Below, piece by piece: positions 1-8,950 of a stretch of 64,000 nt of DNA (its first letter is position 1; each line of letters begins with the position of its first letter). Where the stretch lies: assembly GCA_040768665.1 (NCBI GenBank), contig JAXGMN010000045.1, positions 1 through 64,000 of the forward strand, in the 5' to 3' direction. The notes below the pieces were generated by a model that was given only the letters and a program-made list of their open reading frames with translations, was not told where the DNA came from and did no database searches. The stretch comes from JABWBD01 sp040768665. GTDB taxonomy: Bacteria > Planctomycetota > Planctomycetia > Pirellulales > Thermoguttaceae. A program made the position numbers and the translations under genes.

Positions 1-249
1 TGCCCCCGGCCCGCTTCTCTTTTCAAGCTAGGTTTTCTTTTGACACGCGAATTCCAGCGTCCAGACCGGCAGAATGGATTTTGAACGTCGGCGTCGGTTT
101 TTCGTTGGCAAAACCCCGGGTAGCTAGATAAAATAAGCGTACCTGGAGGAGGGTACTAATCACCTGGAAATTCTTTGCGTAACGCGGCGGTCGCTGCGGA
201 ACACGACCCGTGCGCACACGCATTTGCTTCCGTGCCGGAGATTCGACAC

Positions 250-3200
250 ATGTCCAAACAGAGTCTTTTCCGAGTCGCGTTGCTGTCTGCCGCGGTCGTG
301 GGCGCGGGAACTGCCGGCACTTGGGGTGCAGAGGTGGGCTCCGCGGACCTGCAAACCTACGTGCAGGCCGATGGCAACAAGTACTTCGTCGCAAGCCTGA
401 CGCCGACCGTGGACTCGGCCCCGGCCGGTGCACACGACGTTGTCGTCCTTATCGACACTTCGGCAAGTCAGACCGGCCAGTTCCGTGCCGACGGCTTTTC
501 GGCGCTCGACGGATTGCTCGCCGGACTTAGCCCGCAGGATCGCGTCTGCCTCGTGGCCGTCGATCTCTACGCGGTACCACTGACCGAGGGACTCGTGGCG
601 CCGAACAGCCCGCAGATGGCCGCAGCCGTCCAAAAGTTGCAGGCTCGCGTGCCTCTCGGTGCAACCGATATGCACAAGGCGTTGGCGACCGCGGTGGACC
701 ATCTCCGCGGCGAGCCGGTCAGACCGCGGGCAGTTCTCTACATCGGCGACGGCATGAGTTCCGCGAATCTCCTTGGCACGGAGAGATTCGAGCAACTCAC
801 CGGACTGTTGGTCGATAGCCGCATCCCCGTCAGTGTCTACGCGGTCGGGCCCAAGACCGACGTGCACCTGCTCTCCGCCCTTGCCGGGCGAACCGGCGGA
901 CTTTTCGTCGAGGAGGCCGACGACCCTGGCGCGGTATTGGCGGCCGCTGTCAACGCAGCAGTCTTCTGGCCGGCCGCCGTTGAGTGGCCGGACGCATTCA
1001 AAGAGGTCTACCCGAAAACGCCGTCACCTTTGCGAAGCGACCGCGACACCGTTTTCGTCGGCACCATGGCTGGAGATGGCGCAACGGAAATCCAGATGAC
1101 GGTCGCCTCGGTTGCGGGGCAGAAGACCATGCAGTGGACGGCCAAGCCGGACTCCCCTGCGGACTCCAACGCGTATCTCGCTCAGGTCGTCGAGCAGGCC
1201 CGCCGCGATGGTGGCCTTACTCTGCCGCTGGTAGGCACCGCCAGCCTTGCCTCGGTTCAGGACGCAGTTACAACGGGATCGCTGAATCTGACGGAATTGG
1301 CCGCGCAGGCCGTCAAGACGGGCGATCTCGAAGGGGCGAAGCGGCTGGCCCAACAGGCGATCCGCCAGGACCCGGAGAATCAGGAGGCCAAGACGATCAT
1401 GCGGTTGGCGGGCCAGGCGCAGCCCGGCCAGCCTGGGCCGGTTCCACCCGCTCCGCCTGCACCGGCCGATCTGAACCTGGTCGGTCCGCCTCCGGCCGAG
1501 GCTCCCGCGGGATTCGGCGCAGCGGGGATGGCCGATCCTTTTGCTGCCGAGGGAGCTTTCGTCGGAGCCGTCCAGCGCGAGCGCGAAGTGATTGCCCAAA
1601 TGATCACCGCGGACGTGGCCGCAACGATCAACCAGGCCCGCGGGATCATGGCGACCAATCCCGATCTGGCAACGCAGAATCTCAAGCTTCAGTTGGAGCA
1701 AGTCCGCCGCGCGCCCGAACTTGAGCCCGACGTCCGCGATCAACTGGTCGGCCAGCTCCAGGCGGCCCTCCGCGAGGCGGCTCAGCGGGAGGTGGTGGAA
1801 GAAATCCGCCGCCAACAGCATCTTGAGAGCCTGGCAGCCGCGAGAGACCAGATGCTCGTTGCCGAGAACCTGCTGCGGAAGCAGATGAAGCAGAAGCAAC
1901 TGATGGAGCGCTTCAACTCGCTCATGCAAGAAGGCCGCTACGAGTTGGCGTTTGAGGCTGCCGGGGAAGCGGTCGAAGTCAATCCCGACTCACCGGCTGC
2001 GATCAACGCAGTGCTCAATTCGCGGCTGGTCGGCAACTACTACAACAATATGGCGCTGCGCGTGAAGCGCCAGCGGGCGGTTATCGACACGCTCTTCCAG
2101 GTCGAGAAATCGCATATCCCGTTCCCCGACGAACCGCCGATCGTCTATCCCGACGCCGAGATCTGGCAGGATTTGACTGCCCGGCGCAAAGAGCGCTATT
2201 CGCAGATGGACCTCGCTTCCACCAATGCTTCAGAGAGAAAAATCCTCGCAGAACTCAGCGAACCGACGAGCCTGGAGTTCATCGAGACGCCGCTGAACGA
2301 CGTGATCGACTACCTCAAGGATTTGCACAAGATCGAGATCCAACTCGATCAGAAGGCGCTGGACGACGTCGGAATCGGGACCGACACGCCCATCACCCGA
2401 AATCTCAAGGGAATCACGCTCCGATCGGCCTTGCGGCTGACCCTCCGGGATCTGGAGCTCACCTACATGATCCAGAATGAAGTGCTCCTGATCACCACCC
2501 CCGAACGCGCGGAGACCGAACTCAGCACCAAAGTCTATCCCGTGGCCGACCTGGTAATTCCGATCCAGACTCCTGCCGTCAGCGGCATGGGCGGTATGGG
2601 AGGAATGATGGGAGGCATGGGTGGCATGGGAGGCATGGGTGGCATGGGTGGCATGGGAGGAATGGGTGGTATGGGAGGCATGGGAGGGGGAATGGGTGGT
2701 ATGGGAGGGGGCATGGGTATGTTCAACCTGCCGCCCAACTTCAACCTTCCCAACCTCCTGCCGAACGCCGGCGGAAACGGCTTCTTCTCGGTCGAAGACG
2801 ACCTGAACCTGTCTGCCGCTGAGCAATCCGCGCCCTCTCGCCCTGCTGCGAAAAGCAAAGCGGAGAACGTCCAGCCAATTGCCTTAGAGATCGGCGAGGG
2901 CCAGGATCCCGCAGCAGCGTGGGATAAATACTTCGCCGGCAGTCAGCCGTCGCCCAAATCCGTTCGCGAAACGGTGCGAGCCAGGATGCAGGATCAGAAG
3001 TTCGACGAGGTGATTGGGCTGATTCAGGCCGCGCTTCGCCACAAACAGGCCCAGCCGTGGATGTACGAGGCGGTTGCCTTGGCCATGCAAGCGGCTGGGA
3101 AGCCCGCCGAGGAGGTCGAGCGGGCACTGATGTCCTCGGTCGATTTCGCCGGCGATGCGCTCGACTTGATGTACATCGGTCTCTACCTGGAGAAGAGCGG

Positions 3201-4323
3201 TTTCGACCGGCGGGCGCTGGAGGTCTTCCGGCAGGCCGGCAAACTCCAGCCGCACCGTCCCGAGCCGTATGTAGCCGGGTTGCCGATAGCGCAGCGGCTG
3301 GACGACATGGAAGCGATCCAATGGGCGACCGTTGGGATTCTCAGTCAGGCGTGGCCCGCCGAGCAGGAAAATGTCTGGAAAAACGGCATGCGGGTCGCTT
3401 CAGCGACGCTTCAACGGCTGAAAGAAGAAAACCGGCTGGCGGAAGCGAAAGCTTATGAAAAGGCGCTCGACACAGCGGTCGCTCGCGACTGCATCGCCGT
3501 GGTCAGTTGGACGGGCGAGGCCGACGTCGATTTGCTCGTCGAAGAGCCTTCGGGCACCATCTGCTCGTTCCGCAATCCTCGGACGACCGGCGGTGGAGTG
3601 ATGCTGGGCGACAGCTTCTCGCATTTGACCCAGAATCCGATGGGTACATCGACGGAAGTCTATGTCTGCCCGAATGGCTTCACCGGCGATTATCGAGTGC
3701 TGGTTCGACGGGTGTGGGGCAAGGTCACCGCCGACAAGGTGACCGTCGAGGTGATTAAGCATTTCCGCACTCCCAAGGAGCAGCGGATACGCAAGAACAT
3801 CCCGCTTGCCGGAGACGAGGCGATGGTGAAATTCGACCTTGCGGACGGGCGGCGGACGGAGCCGCTGAAAGAGCAGCAGGCCGCCAACGCCGCAATGGGC
3901 CAGATCGCTCTGCGTCAGCAGATCCTGGCGCAACAGTTTGCCGCGGCGATTGATCCCGCCTCGTTGTACAACTACGCCCAGTCCCGGCAGGGACCTGCCA
4001 ACGGGCTGAGCTTCATCCCGGTCGGCAGCGGCGCCGTTGGCTATCAACCGGTGATCATTACCCTGCCCGAAGGCACGAATCTGATCGTGACGGGAGTGAT
4101 TTCCGCCGATCGACGGTACGTTCGCGTGACCGCGCTGCCGTTCTTCTCCGGAATCGCCGAAGTGAACACGTTCAACTACGTTTCGGGCGACAGCGGGACC
4201 GGACAGGGTGGGACCGGCGGCCAGGGCTTCGGCGGCGGATTTGGCGGCGGTGGTGGAGGCATGGGTGGTGGCATGGGTGGTGGCATGGGCGGCGGCGGCG
4301 GCTTCGGCGGCGGTGGATTTTAG
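250..4323 (+). CDS. Large secreted VWA-domain protein with secretin-like STN region and Gly/Met repeat tract
   Basis: The protein has 1357 residues. The ATG at 250 is chosen over an in-frame TTG further upstream because it begins directly with a signal peptide (MSKQSLFRVALLSAAVVGAG, cleavage near TWGAE). A von Willebrand A domain covers about residues 60-180, with the metal-site motif DTSAS at 69-73. Ala/Gln-rich and TPR-like helices follow. About residues 670-765 resemble the short STN domain of secretins, with alternating beta strands and LKGITLRSALRLTL. Residues 778-824 are a nearly pure GGM repeat. About residues 1080-1165 look like a DUF2135/YfaP-type beta domain (VDLLVEEPSGTICSFRNP). 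The C terminus is Gly-rich. Exported adhesin or envelope scaffold is an inference; the exact role is unknown. Confidence 0.85.
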   Translation: MSKQSLFRVALLSAAVVGAGTAGTWGAEVGSADLQTYVQADGNKYFVASLTPTVDSAPAGAHDVVVLIDTSASQTGQFRADGFSALDGLLAGLSPQDRVCLVAVDLYAVPLTEGLVAPNSPQMAAAVQKLQARVPLGATDMHKALATAVDHLRGEPVRPRAVLYIGDGMSSANLLGTERFEQLTGLLVDSRIPVSVYAVGPKTDVHLLSALAGRTGGLFVEEADDPGAVLAAAVNAAVFWPAAVEWPDAFKEVYPKTPSPLRSDRDTVFVGTMAGDGATEIQMTVASVAGQKTMQWTAKPDSPADSNAYLAQVVEQARRDGGLTLPLVGTASLASVQDAVTTGSLNLTELAAQAVKTGDLEGAKRLAQQAIRQDPENQEAKTIMRLAGQAQPGQPGPVPPAPPAPADLNLVGPPPAEAPAGFGAAGMADPFAAEGAFVGAVQREREVIAQMITADVAATINQARGIMATNPDLATQNLKLQLEQVRRAPELEPDVRDQLVGQLQAALREAAQREVVEEIRRQQHLESLAAARDQMLVAENLLRKQMKQKQLMERFNSLMQEGRYELAFEAAGEAVEVNPDSPAAINAVLNSRLVGNYYNNMALRVKRQRAVIDTLFQVEKSHIPFPDEPPIVYPDAEIWQDLTARRKERYSQMDLASTNASERKILAELSEPTSLEFIETPLNDVIDYLKDLHKIEIQLDQKALDDVGIGTDTPITRNLKGITLRSALRLTLRDLELTYMIQNEVLLITTPERAETELSTKVYPVADLVIPIQTPAVSGMGGMGGMMGGMGGMGGMGGMGGMGGMGGMGGMGGGMGGMGGGMGMFNLPPNFNLPNLLPNAGGNGFFSVEDDLNLSAAEQSAPSRPAAKSKAENVQPIALEIGEGQDPAAAWDKYFAGSQPSPKSVRETVRARMQDQKFDEVIGLIQAALRHKQAQPWMYEAVALAMQAAGKPAEEVERALMSSVDFAGDALDLMYIGLYLEKSGFDRRALEVFRQAGKLQPHRPEPYVAGLPIAQRLDDMEAIQWATVGILSQAWPAEQENVWKNGMRVASATLQRLKEENRLAEAKAYEKALDTAVARDCIAVVSWTGEADVDLLVEEPSGTICSFRNPRTTGGGVMLGDSFSHLTQNPMGTSTEVYVCPNGFTGDYRVLVRRVWGKVTADKVTVEVIKHFRTPKEQRIRKNIPLAGDEAMVKFDLADGRRTEPLKEQQAANAAMGQIALRQQILAQQFAAAIDPASLYNYAQSRQGPANGLSFIPVGSGAVGYQPVIITLPEGTNLIVTGVISADRRYVRVTALPFFSGIAEVNTFNYVSGDSGTGQGGTGGQGFGGGFGGGGGGMGGGMGGGMGGGGGFGGGGF

Positions 4324-4348
4324 GGCGCCGTCCGCCTGCTCCGCGGGG

Positions 4349-5383
4349 TCAGGCGGTGGTGGTCTTTCTCACCATTCCCGGATGAACGTCCAAGTCCAGG
4401 GTTTCGAACATCCCGGCCTTATAGCGCTCGATGGCAATCGCGCCCATCACCGCGTTGTCGGTGCAGAGCCTTAACGGCGCGACGTAGAGCCGCACGCCGT
4501 GCTGCTGAGCCTCTTCCTCCAGCCGCCGTCGAAAGCGGGCGTTGGCGGCAACCCCCCCGCCGACGCAGAGCTTCTCCATCCCTGTTCGTTCCACGGCCAA
4601 GAGCGCCTTGTCAACCAGACAATCGACCACGGCTTCCTGGAAACTCGCTGCCACGTCCGCAACCTGCTGCGGATCGAGTTTGAGTTGGGTGAAGTCCTGG
4701 CGGCCCGGCCCGACGAGAAGATAACGCACCGCCGTTTTGAGCCCGCTAAAGCTGAAATCCAGGCTCTCGCGGTCCTGCAAGAATGGTCGCGGCAGAGGGT
4801 AGGCGTGCGGATTGCCCGATTCCGCCGCCCGCTGGATCGATGGGCCGCCGGGGTAGGGCAAACCGAGCATGCTCGCCACCTTGTCAAAAGCCTCGCCCGC
4901 GGCATCGTCAATCGTCGCCCCCAACAGCTCGAAGTCCAGCGGGTCCCGGCAGCGGTACAGGCTGGTATGCCCGCCGCTGATGATCAGACCGGCGCACGGG
5001 AAAACATCCTCACCGCTGGCAATTCGGCAGGCGTAGATGTGTGCCTGAAGATGGTTGACCGCAAGAAGAGGAATATCCAACGCCAGCGCGACGGCCTTGG
5101 CTGCGGCCAGCCCGACCAGAAGCGAACCAGCCAGTCCCGGTGTGTTGGCGACGGCCACTGCGTCGAGATCCTCAAGCAACACACCCGCGCGACGCAGCGT
5201 TTCGTCGATCACCGGCAGAATCCGTTCCAGGTGCGCGCGAGAGGCGATCTCCGGCACGACGCCGCCGAACCTGCGGTGCAGGTCGTCTTGCGATGCCACG
5301 ACCGAGCCAAGCACCTCCAGGCGATCCGTCACCACCGCTGCCGCGGTCTCGTCGCAGGTGGACTCCAGCGTGAGGATCCTCAT
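4349..5383 (-). CDS. tsaD: tRNA N6-adenosine threonylcarbamoyltransferase TsaD
   Basis: 344 residues, the usual length for bacterial TsaD (Kae1/YgjD family). The N terminus has the ATP-binding signature ESTCDETAAAV at residues 7-17. The metal-binding histidines lie in NHLQAHIYA (H111 and H115). A GGGVAAN motif near the C terminus is the family's second nucleotide-contacting segment. TsaD transfers the threonylcarbamoyl group to A37 of ANN-decoding tRNAs in the cytoplasm, with TsaB and TsaE, which are not in this window. Its start codon overlaps the stop of the upstream S41 protease in an ATGA arrangement, so the two are probably translated together. Confidence 0.97.
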   Translation of the reverse strand: MRILTLESTCDETAAAVVTDRLEVLGSVVASQDDLHRRFGGVVPEIASRAHLERILPVIDETLRRAGVLLEDLDAVAVANTPGLAGSLLVGLAAAKAVALALDIPLLAVNHLQAHIYACRIASGEDVFPCAGLIISGGHTSLYRCRDPLDFELLGATIDDAAGEAFDKVASMLGLPYPGGPSIQRAAESGNPHAYPLPRPFLQDRESLDFSFSGLKTAVRYLLVGPGRQDFTQLKLDPQQVADVAASFQEAVVDCLVDKALLAVERTGMEKLCVGGGVAANARFRRRLEEEAQQHGVRLYVAPLRLCTDNAVMGAIAIERYKAGMFETLDLDVHPGMVRKTTTA

Positions 5384-6786
5384 GGTTCGGCGCGGGCAAG
5401 CTCTTCGCTGAGATATTCCATCGCCACGCGCAGTTGGGGATCAACCAGGTTGGGCTCGGCCGACGCCGTCGCGTCCCCCGCAGGCGCCAATTCCGTCGGC
5501 TTCGTACTGCCGCCGTCTTGGTTCGACACCGTCTGGCCGGCAGGCGATGAATGTTCAAGGTTACCTTTGGGCAGCACCAGATCGCGCTGCTTGCGGTCTT
5601 GCAACACGAGCGCCATCTCGTGATCGGTCAACTTCAACGCATAGCCTTCGTTCGGAGAGACCCCCCACTCGTCGGCCTCCTTCGCGCCCGGCAAGCGGTC
5701 GATGTTCTTGCCGTTCGGACGGTGGTAGCTGGCCGTCGTGAGCTTCAACGCGCTGCGACCGTCCTCCAACTCGATCACGTTCTGGACGCTTCCCTTGCCC
5801 CAGGTGCGTTCCCCGACGACCACCGCTCGCTTGTGGTCCTGCAGGCACGCCGCCACGATCTCGCTAGCGCTGGCACTATAGCGGTTCACCAGGACGATCA
5901 TGGAGAAGCCCTCGAAGGTCCCCTCTTTCCGCGCCTTCCAGGTTCGCTCCTCCACATTCCGGCCGCGAGTGCTCACGATGACCCCGTCCGGAATAAACAT
6001 GTCGCAAACCTCGATCGCCGAGGGAAGCAGGCCGCCCGGATTGAATCGAAGGTCGAGGATCAGGGCTCGGACGTTCATCGCCTTCAACTGAGTCAACGCA
6101 CTGCGGAGTTCACCGGCGGTATTGCGGCTGAAGGCGGTAATCCGGACGTACCCAATCCGCTTCTCACCGTCGAGCATAAAATCCCAGGCGTCATCGTCCT
6201 TACGGTGATCGCCAAGGACCGTAGCCACGTGGATCACTTCGCGGGTGATCGTCACGGTGTCCTTCTTGCCGTCGTGCTTGTGGGCGACAACCAAAGTGAC
6301 CTTGGTCCCTTCTTTCCCCTTCAGTTGCTTGATCGCCCCATCCATCGTGATCCCTTCGGTGCTCTTGCCGTTGATCTCGAGGATGCGGTCGCCGGCGAGC
6401 AATCCGGCGCGATAGGCGGGTGTGCCCACCAGCGGACTGATCACTTTGAGCTCCCCGTTTTCCATACCCAGTTGAATGCCAATTCCGCCAAATTCGCTCT
6501 CGACACTGCTGCGAAACCCCTCAAGTTCGTCGCGCGGAATGTAGCTCGAATAGGGATCCAGTTTTGTCAACACGCCTTGGATCGCCGCTTCGATCAGTTC
6601 CCGGCGGCTGATCCCCTTCACATAATTCCGCTCCACCTCGTCCATCGTCTCCACCAGGAGCTTGTGGAGTTCGTAGTAGTCCTCCTGCCCCCCTGTCGAC
6701 TCGGGCGAATCGGCCGGTACAGCGATCGCCCAGAAGCCGGCAATCAGAAACCAGGAGAGAACAAGAATAAAGTGTCGTCGGATCAT
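5380..6786 (-). CDS. S41 family C-terminal processing peptidase with PDZ domain
   Basis: 468 residues from the ATG at 6786, which opens with a membrane/signal segment (MIRRHFILVLSWFLIAGFWA). The order is that of CtpA/Prc proteases: an N-terminal helical region (YYELHKLLVETMDEVERNYV), a PDZ domain at about 100-170 (GIGIQLG, PAYRAGLLAGDRILEINGKS), and the S41 catalytic domain. The nucleophile Ser lies in SASASEI near residue 305 and the general base Lys in GKGSVQ near 331. It is expected to cleave periplasmic or envelope proteins near their C termini. A low-complexity tail (about 420-468) contains Pro, Thr and Ala. It overlaps tsaD by four bases. Confidence 0.93.
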   Translation of the reverse strand: MIRRHFILVLSWFLIAGFWAIAVPADSPESTGGQEDYYELHKLLVETMDEVERNYVKGISRRELIEAAIQGVLTKLDPYSSYIPRDELEGFRSSVESEFGGIGIQLGMENGELKVISPLVGTPAYRAGLLAGDRILEINGKSTEGITMDGAIKQLKGKEGTKVTLVVAHKHDGKKDTVTITREVIHVATVLGDHRKDDDAWDFMLDGEKRIGYVRITAFSRNTAGELRSALTQLKAMNVRALILDLRFNPGGLLPSAIEVCDMFIPDGVIVSTRGRNVEERTWKARKEGTFEGFSMIVLVNRYSASASEIVAACLQDHKRAVVVGERTWGKGSVQNVIELEDGRSALKLTTASYHRPNGKNIDRLPGAKEADEWGVSPNEGYALKLTDHEMALVLQDRKQRDLVLPKGNLEHSSPAGQTVSNQDGGSTKPTELAPAGDATASAEPNLVDPQLRVAMEYLSEELARAEP

Positions 6787-6881
6787 GAGGATTCTCTGGA
6801 CGCGCAAGCCGCTGGCCGAATTGGTGAATGCTGGATACTTCGAGACCGGTGCTCCCACCCCGCGGACCGCGCCGATTCCGA

Positions 6882-6959
6882 AAAAGGGGACCGGCTCCGC
6901 AACAGATTGGGGCTTCGGTCCCGGTCACCCACGATTATTCGCGGTGCCTGTCCCCTTTT
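6882..6959. repeat. Imperfect inverted repeat (REP-like hairpin)
   Basis: The arms AAAAGGGGACCGGCTCCGC (6882-6900) and GCGGTGCCTGTCCCCTTTT (6941-6959) pair over 19 bases with two mismatches. The element sits in the gap upstream of the S41 protease and the divergent DUF4870 gene. The sequence GGGGACAGGC recurs elsewhere in the window (about 32235), and related ACAGGCACC motifs occur at 54487 and 59824. This suggests a dispersed hairpin family. Confidence 0.6.
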
Positions 6960-7158
6960 CTTTCACGGGGCCGCAGCGCCACATCTCACCCGGGCGGGTG
7001 ACTTACGAAAGTATAGTCGACCCGGCCCGAACGAGCAAGCTGAACGAGCGCGTCCGTCCGTTTCGTCGCCCGTGTCAGCCACCCCTGTCAGGCTCTTCTC
7101 CGGTTGGATAGACTGCACTCCGACGCGCCTTTCCGACAAGCAAGAAACACGGGAAGAA

Positions 7159-7527
7159 ATGACTTCCAAGACCGAACGGCAATTCGACGCGGAGGAACGC
7201 ACGTGGGCGATGACCTGCCACCTCAGTGCCTTCGCGTTCGCCGTTTGTCCGCCGATCGGGCACATGGCCGGCCCGCTTCTGGTCTGGCTGCTGAAGCGGG
7301 ACGAATTCCCGCTGGTGGATGATCAGGGCCGCGAATCGGTCAACTTTCAGCTCACAATGACGCTCTACTTCTTTGTCGGGTTTTTGTTCCTGCAGACCAG
7401 ATACGGTCTTCCGCTGATGGCGGCCCTCTGGGCTTGGGACATCGTGGCGACGATTATCGCCGCCGCACGGGCGAGCCAGGGGGTGCGGTTTCGCTACCTG
7501 CTGGCGATACGGTTCCTGAAGCGCTAA
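7159..7527 (+). CDS. Small DUF4870-type membrane protein
   Basis: 122 residues. The ATG at 7159 follows a GGGAAG sequence; longer upstream reading in this frame is not supported. The N terminus is polar (MTSKTERQFDAEERTWAM). It is followed by hydrophobic helices: a first one through HLSAFAFAVCPPIGHMAGPLLVWLL, then a conserved VDDQGRESVNFQLTMTLY loop, then two more segments. That loop, with a buried Gln/Asn pattern next to a helix, is the hallmark of DUF4870 (Tic20-like) proteins. The function is unknown. It is convergent with the following glycosyltransferase, with only 7 bases between the stops. Confidence 0.85.
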   Translation: MTSKTERQFDAEERTWAMTCHLSAFAFAVCPPIGHMAGPLLVWLLKRDEFPLVDDQGRESVNFQLTMTLYFFVGFLFLQTRYGLPLMAALWAWDIVATIIAAARASQGVRFRYLLAIRFLKR

Positions 7528-7534
7528 TTCATGC

Positions 7535-8812
7535 TCAGATATCGTCCAGGCCGGTCAGATTCGTGATCAGCGAACGCAGCTTGCGGCGCAAAACGCGGTA
7601 GCTGAAAAAGGCCTTGCTCAACTCGTAATTCCGATCGACCATCTTCTGGCGGTATTCGCCGTCCTCGATCACGCGCCGAACCTCGTCGATGACCCGCCGA
7701 GTGAGAAAGCCGTCCATGGGAATCACCTCAAAACCTTTCGGCTCGATATCCGCAATGAAGATCGAATATCGATTCACCAGGACGGGCTTCCGATAATAAA
7801 ACGCCTCCAGCAATGCGTTGCCGAAGCCCTCGTACAGGCTGGGATAGGTGATCAGGTCGGCCTGGGCGTAGACTTCCTGAAGGGGCGTGACCGGGACCCC
7901 GTTCGCGCTGAAGTGCACTTCCGAAGAAGACTGGGTCGGCGCAAAGCGGAGATCCACTCCCGATTGCTCCGCCAGTTCCATCAGCGCATTGTGGTAGTCG
8001 AGCCCCTCATCGCCCGACTCGTGCGAAACGACGAGTTTCACCTTGGGGTTCTTCAACTGCGCAACCAGCGCGATCGCATGTTCGATTCCCTTGCGGGGAA
8101 CGACGCGGGTCGGCTGAAGGATCATGATGTCGTCGGGCTCCAATCCGATCTTGCCACGGAAATCCTGGCCCGGCGGGTCCGAAGGCGGCGGGCTCTCGAA
8201 ATCCAGCACATTCGGAACCAGCACCGAGGACGCTCCCTTCCGCCAGGCGAACTCCTGTTGGGCGAAAGTGTTGATCGTGGCGTGCTGGATCGAAGGAAGC
8301 GTGGGAGGAAACGCCATGGAAAGGATGTCTTCCACGGCGTTTACGGAAAAACGGCTCCGCTCCCAATAGAAATCATGATGATGCGCGACCGTCGGAATCC
8401 CGGTCTCGGCGATGAACTGCGTCAGCGCGACCCCCAGGGGGATATGCATCGGTATGCACAGCGCGTTCTGGACGATCAGAATGTCGATCGAGAATTTCTC
8501 GACGAACTGATAGAGCGTTTGCTTGAGGTGATCGGCGACCTCAAAAATCTTCCGCGTCACCTCCTGCGAGCGCGTGTGCGTGCCAAATACCCGCTCGTTG
8601 ATCCACACATTGTCGCGGTCGTAAAAGTACGCTTCGGGAACGAGCATACTGACCGCCGGGTCGCGGTCCAGCCTGCCCGCATACCAATAGCTGATATGCT
8701 TATAGTGCCACAGAACTTGGGCCCACTTGGCGCTTTCGAGCGACACACCGTCGGTCCCGGCGAAGCGGGTGGAAACAAAGCCGATATTGCGGGAAACGGG
8801 TCCGGGCGTCAT
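7535..8812 (-). CDS. GT4-like glycosyltransferase of the glucosylglycerate cluster
   Basis: 425 residues with two Rossmann halves typical of GT-B enzymes. The N-terminal half has GFVSTRFAGTDGVSLE, a loop that usually binds the acceptor. The C-terminal half has ILQPTRVVPRKGIEHAIALV and the GT4 donor-site motif EGFGNALLEAF with its two glutamates. The ribosome site GAGGTCAGGA precedes the ATG. It is the last gene in the minus-strand run that contains GpgS, a HAD phosphatase and a second GT4. An extra sugar transfer onto glucosylglycerate, or retaining transfer to another small acceptor, is the inference. Acceptor and donor cannot be read from the sequence. Confidence 0.85.
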   Translation of the reverse strand: MTPGPVSRNIGFVSTRFAGTDGVSLESAKWAQVLWHYKHISYWYAGRLDRDPAVSMLVPEAYFYDRDNVWINERVFGTHTRSQEVTRKIFEVADHLKQTLYQFVEKFSIDILIVQNALCIPMHIPLGVALTQFIAETGIPTVAHHHDFYWERSRFSVNAVEDILSMAFPPTLPSIQHATINTFAQQEFAWRKGASSVLVPNVLDFESPPPSDPPGQDFRGKIGLEPDDIMILQPTRVVPRKGIEHAIALVAQLKNPKVKLVVSHESGDEGLDYHNALMELAEQSGVDLRFAPTQSSSEVHFSANGVPVTPLQEVYAQADLITYPSLYEGFGNALLEAFYYRKPVLVNRYSIFIADIEPKGFEVIPMDGFLTRRVIDEVRRVIEDGEYRQKMVDRNYELSKAFFSYRVLRRKLRSLITNLTGLDDI

Positions 8813-8950
8813 TCCTGACCTCGGCAGTTGCAGTCGTTTACTTGGCTCGTCGAGCGGCGCCCGTACGGCGCGAACCTCTGTGCGGCCGATCGTCTCCTGA
8901 ATCAGTACCCTGCTCTAGCGGATCGGTCAAGTGTCGCTTCTCGCCGCCTT

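Noticed and set aside
5551..7158. N-terminal extension in front of the small DUF4870-type protein
   Set aside because: This part is antisense to the S41 protease; only the part from 7159 has membrane helices and a ribosome site.
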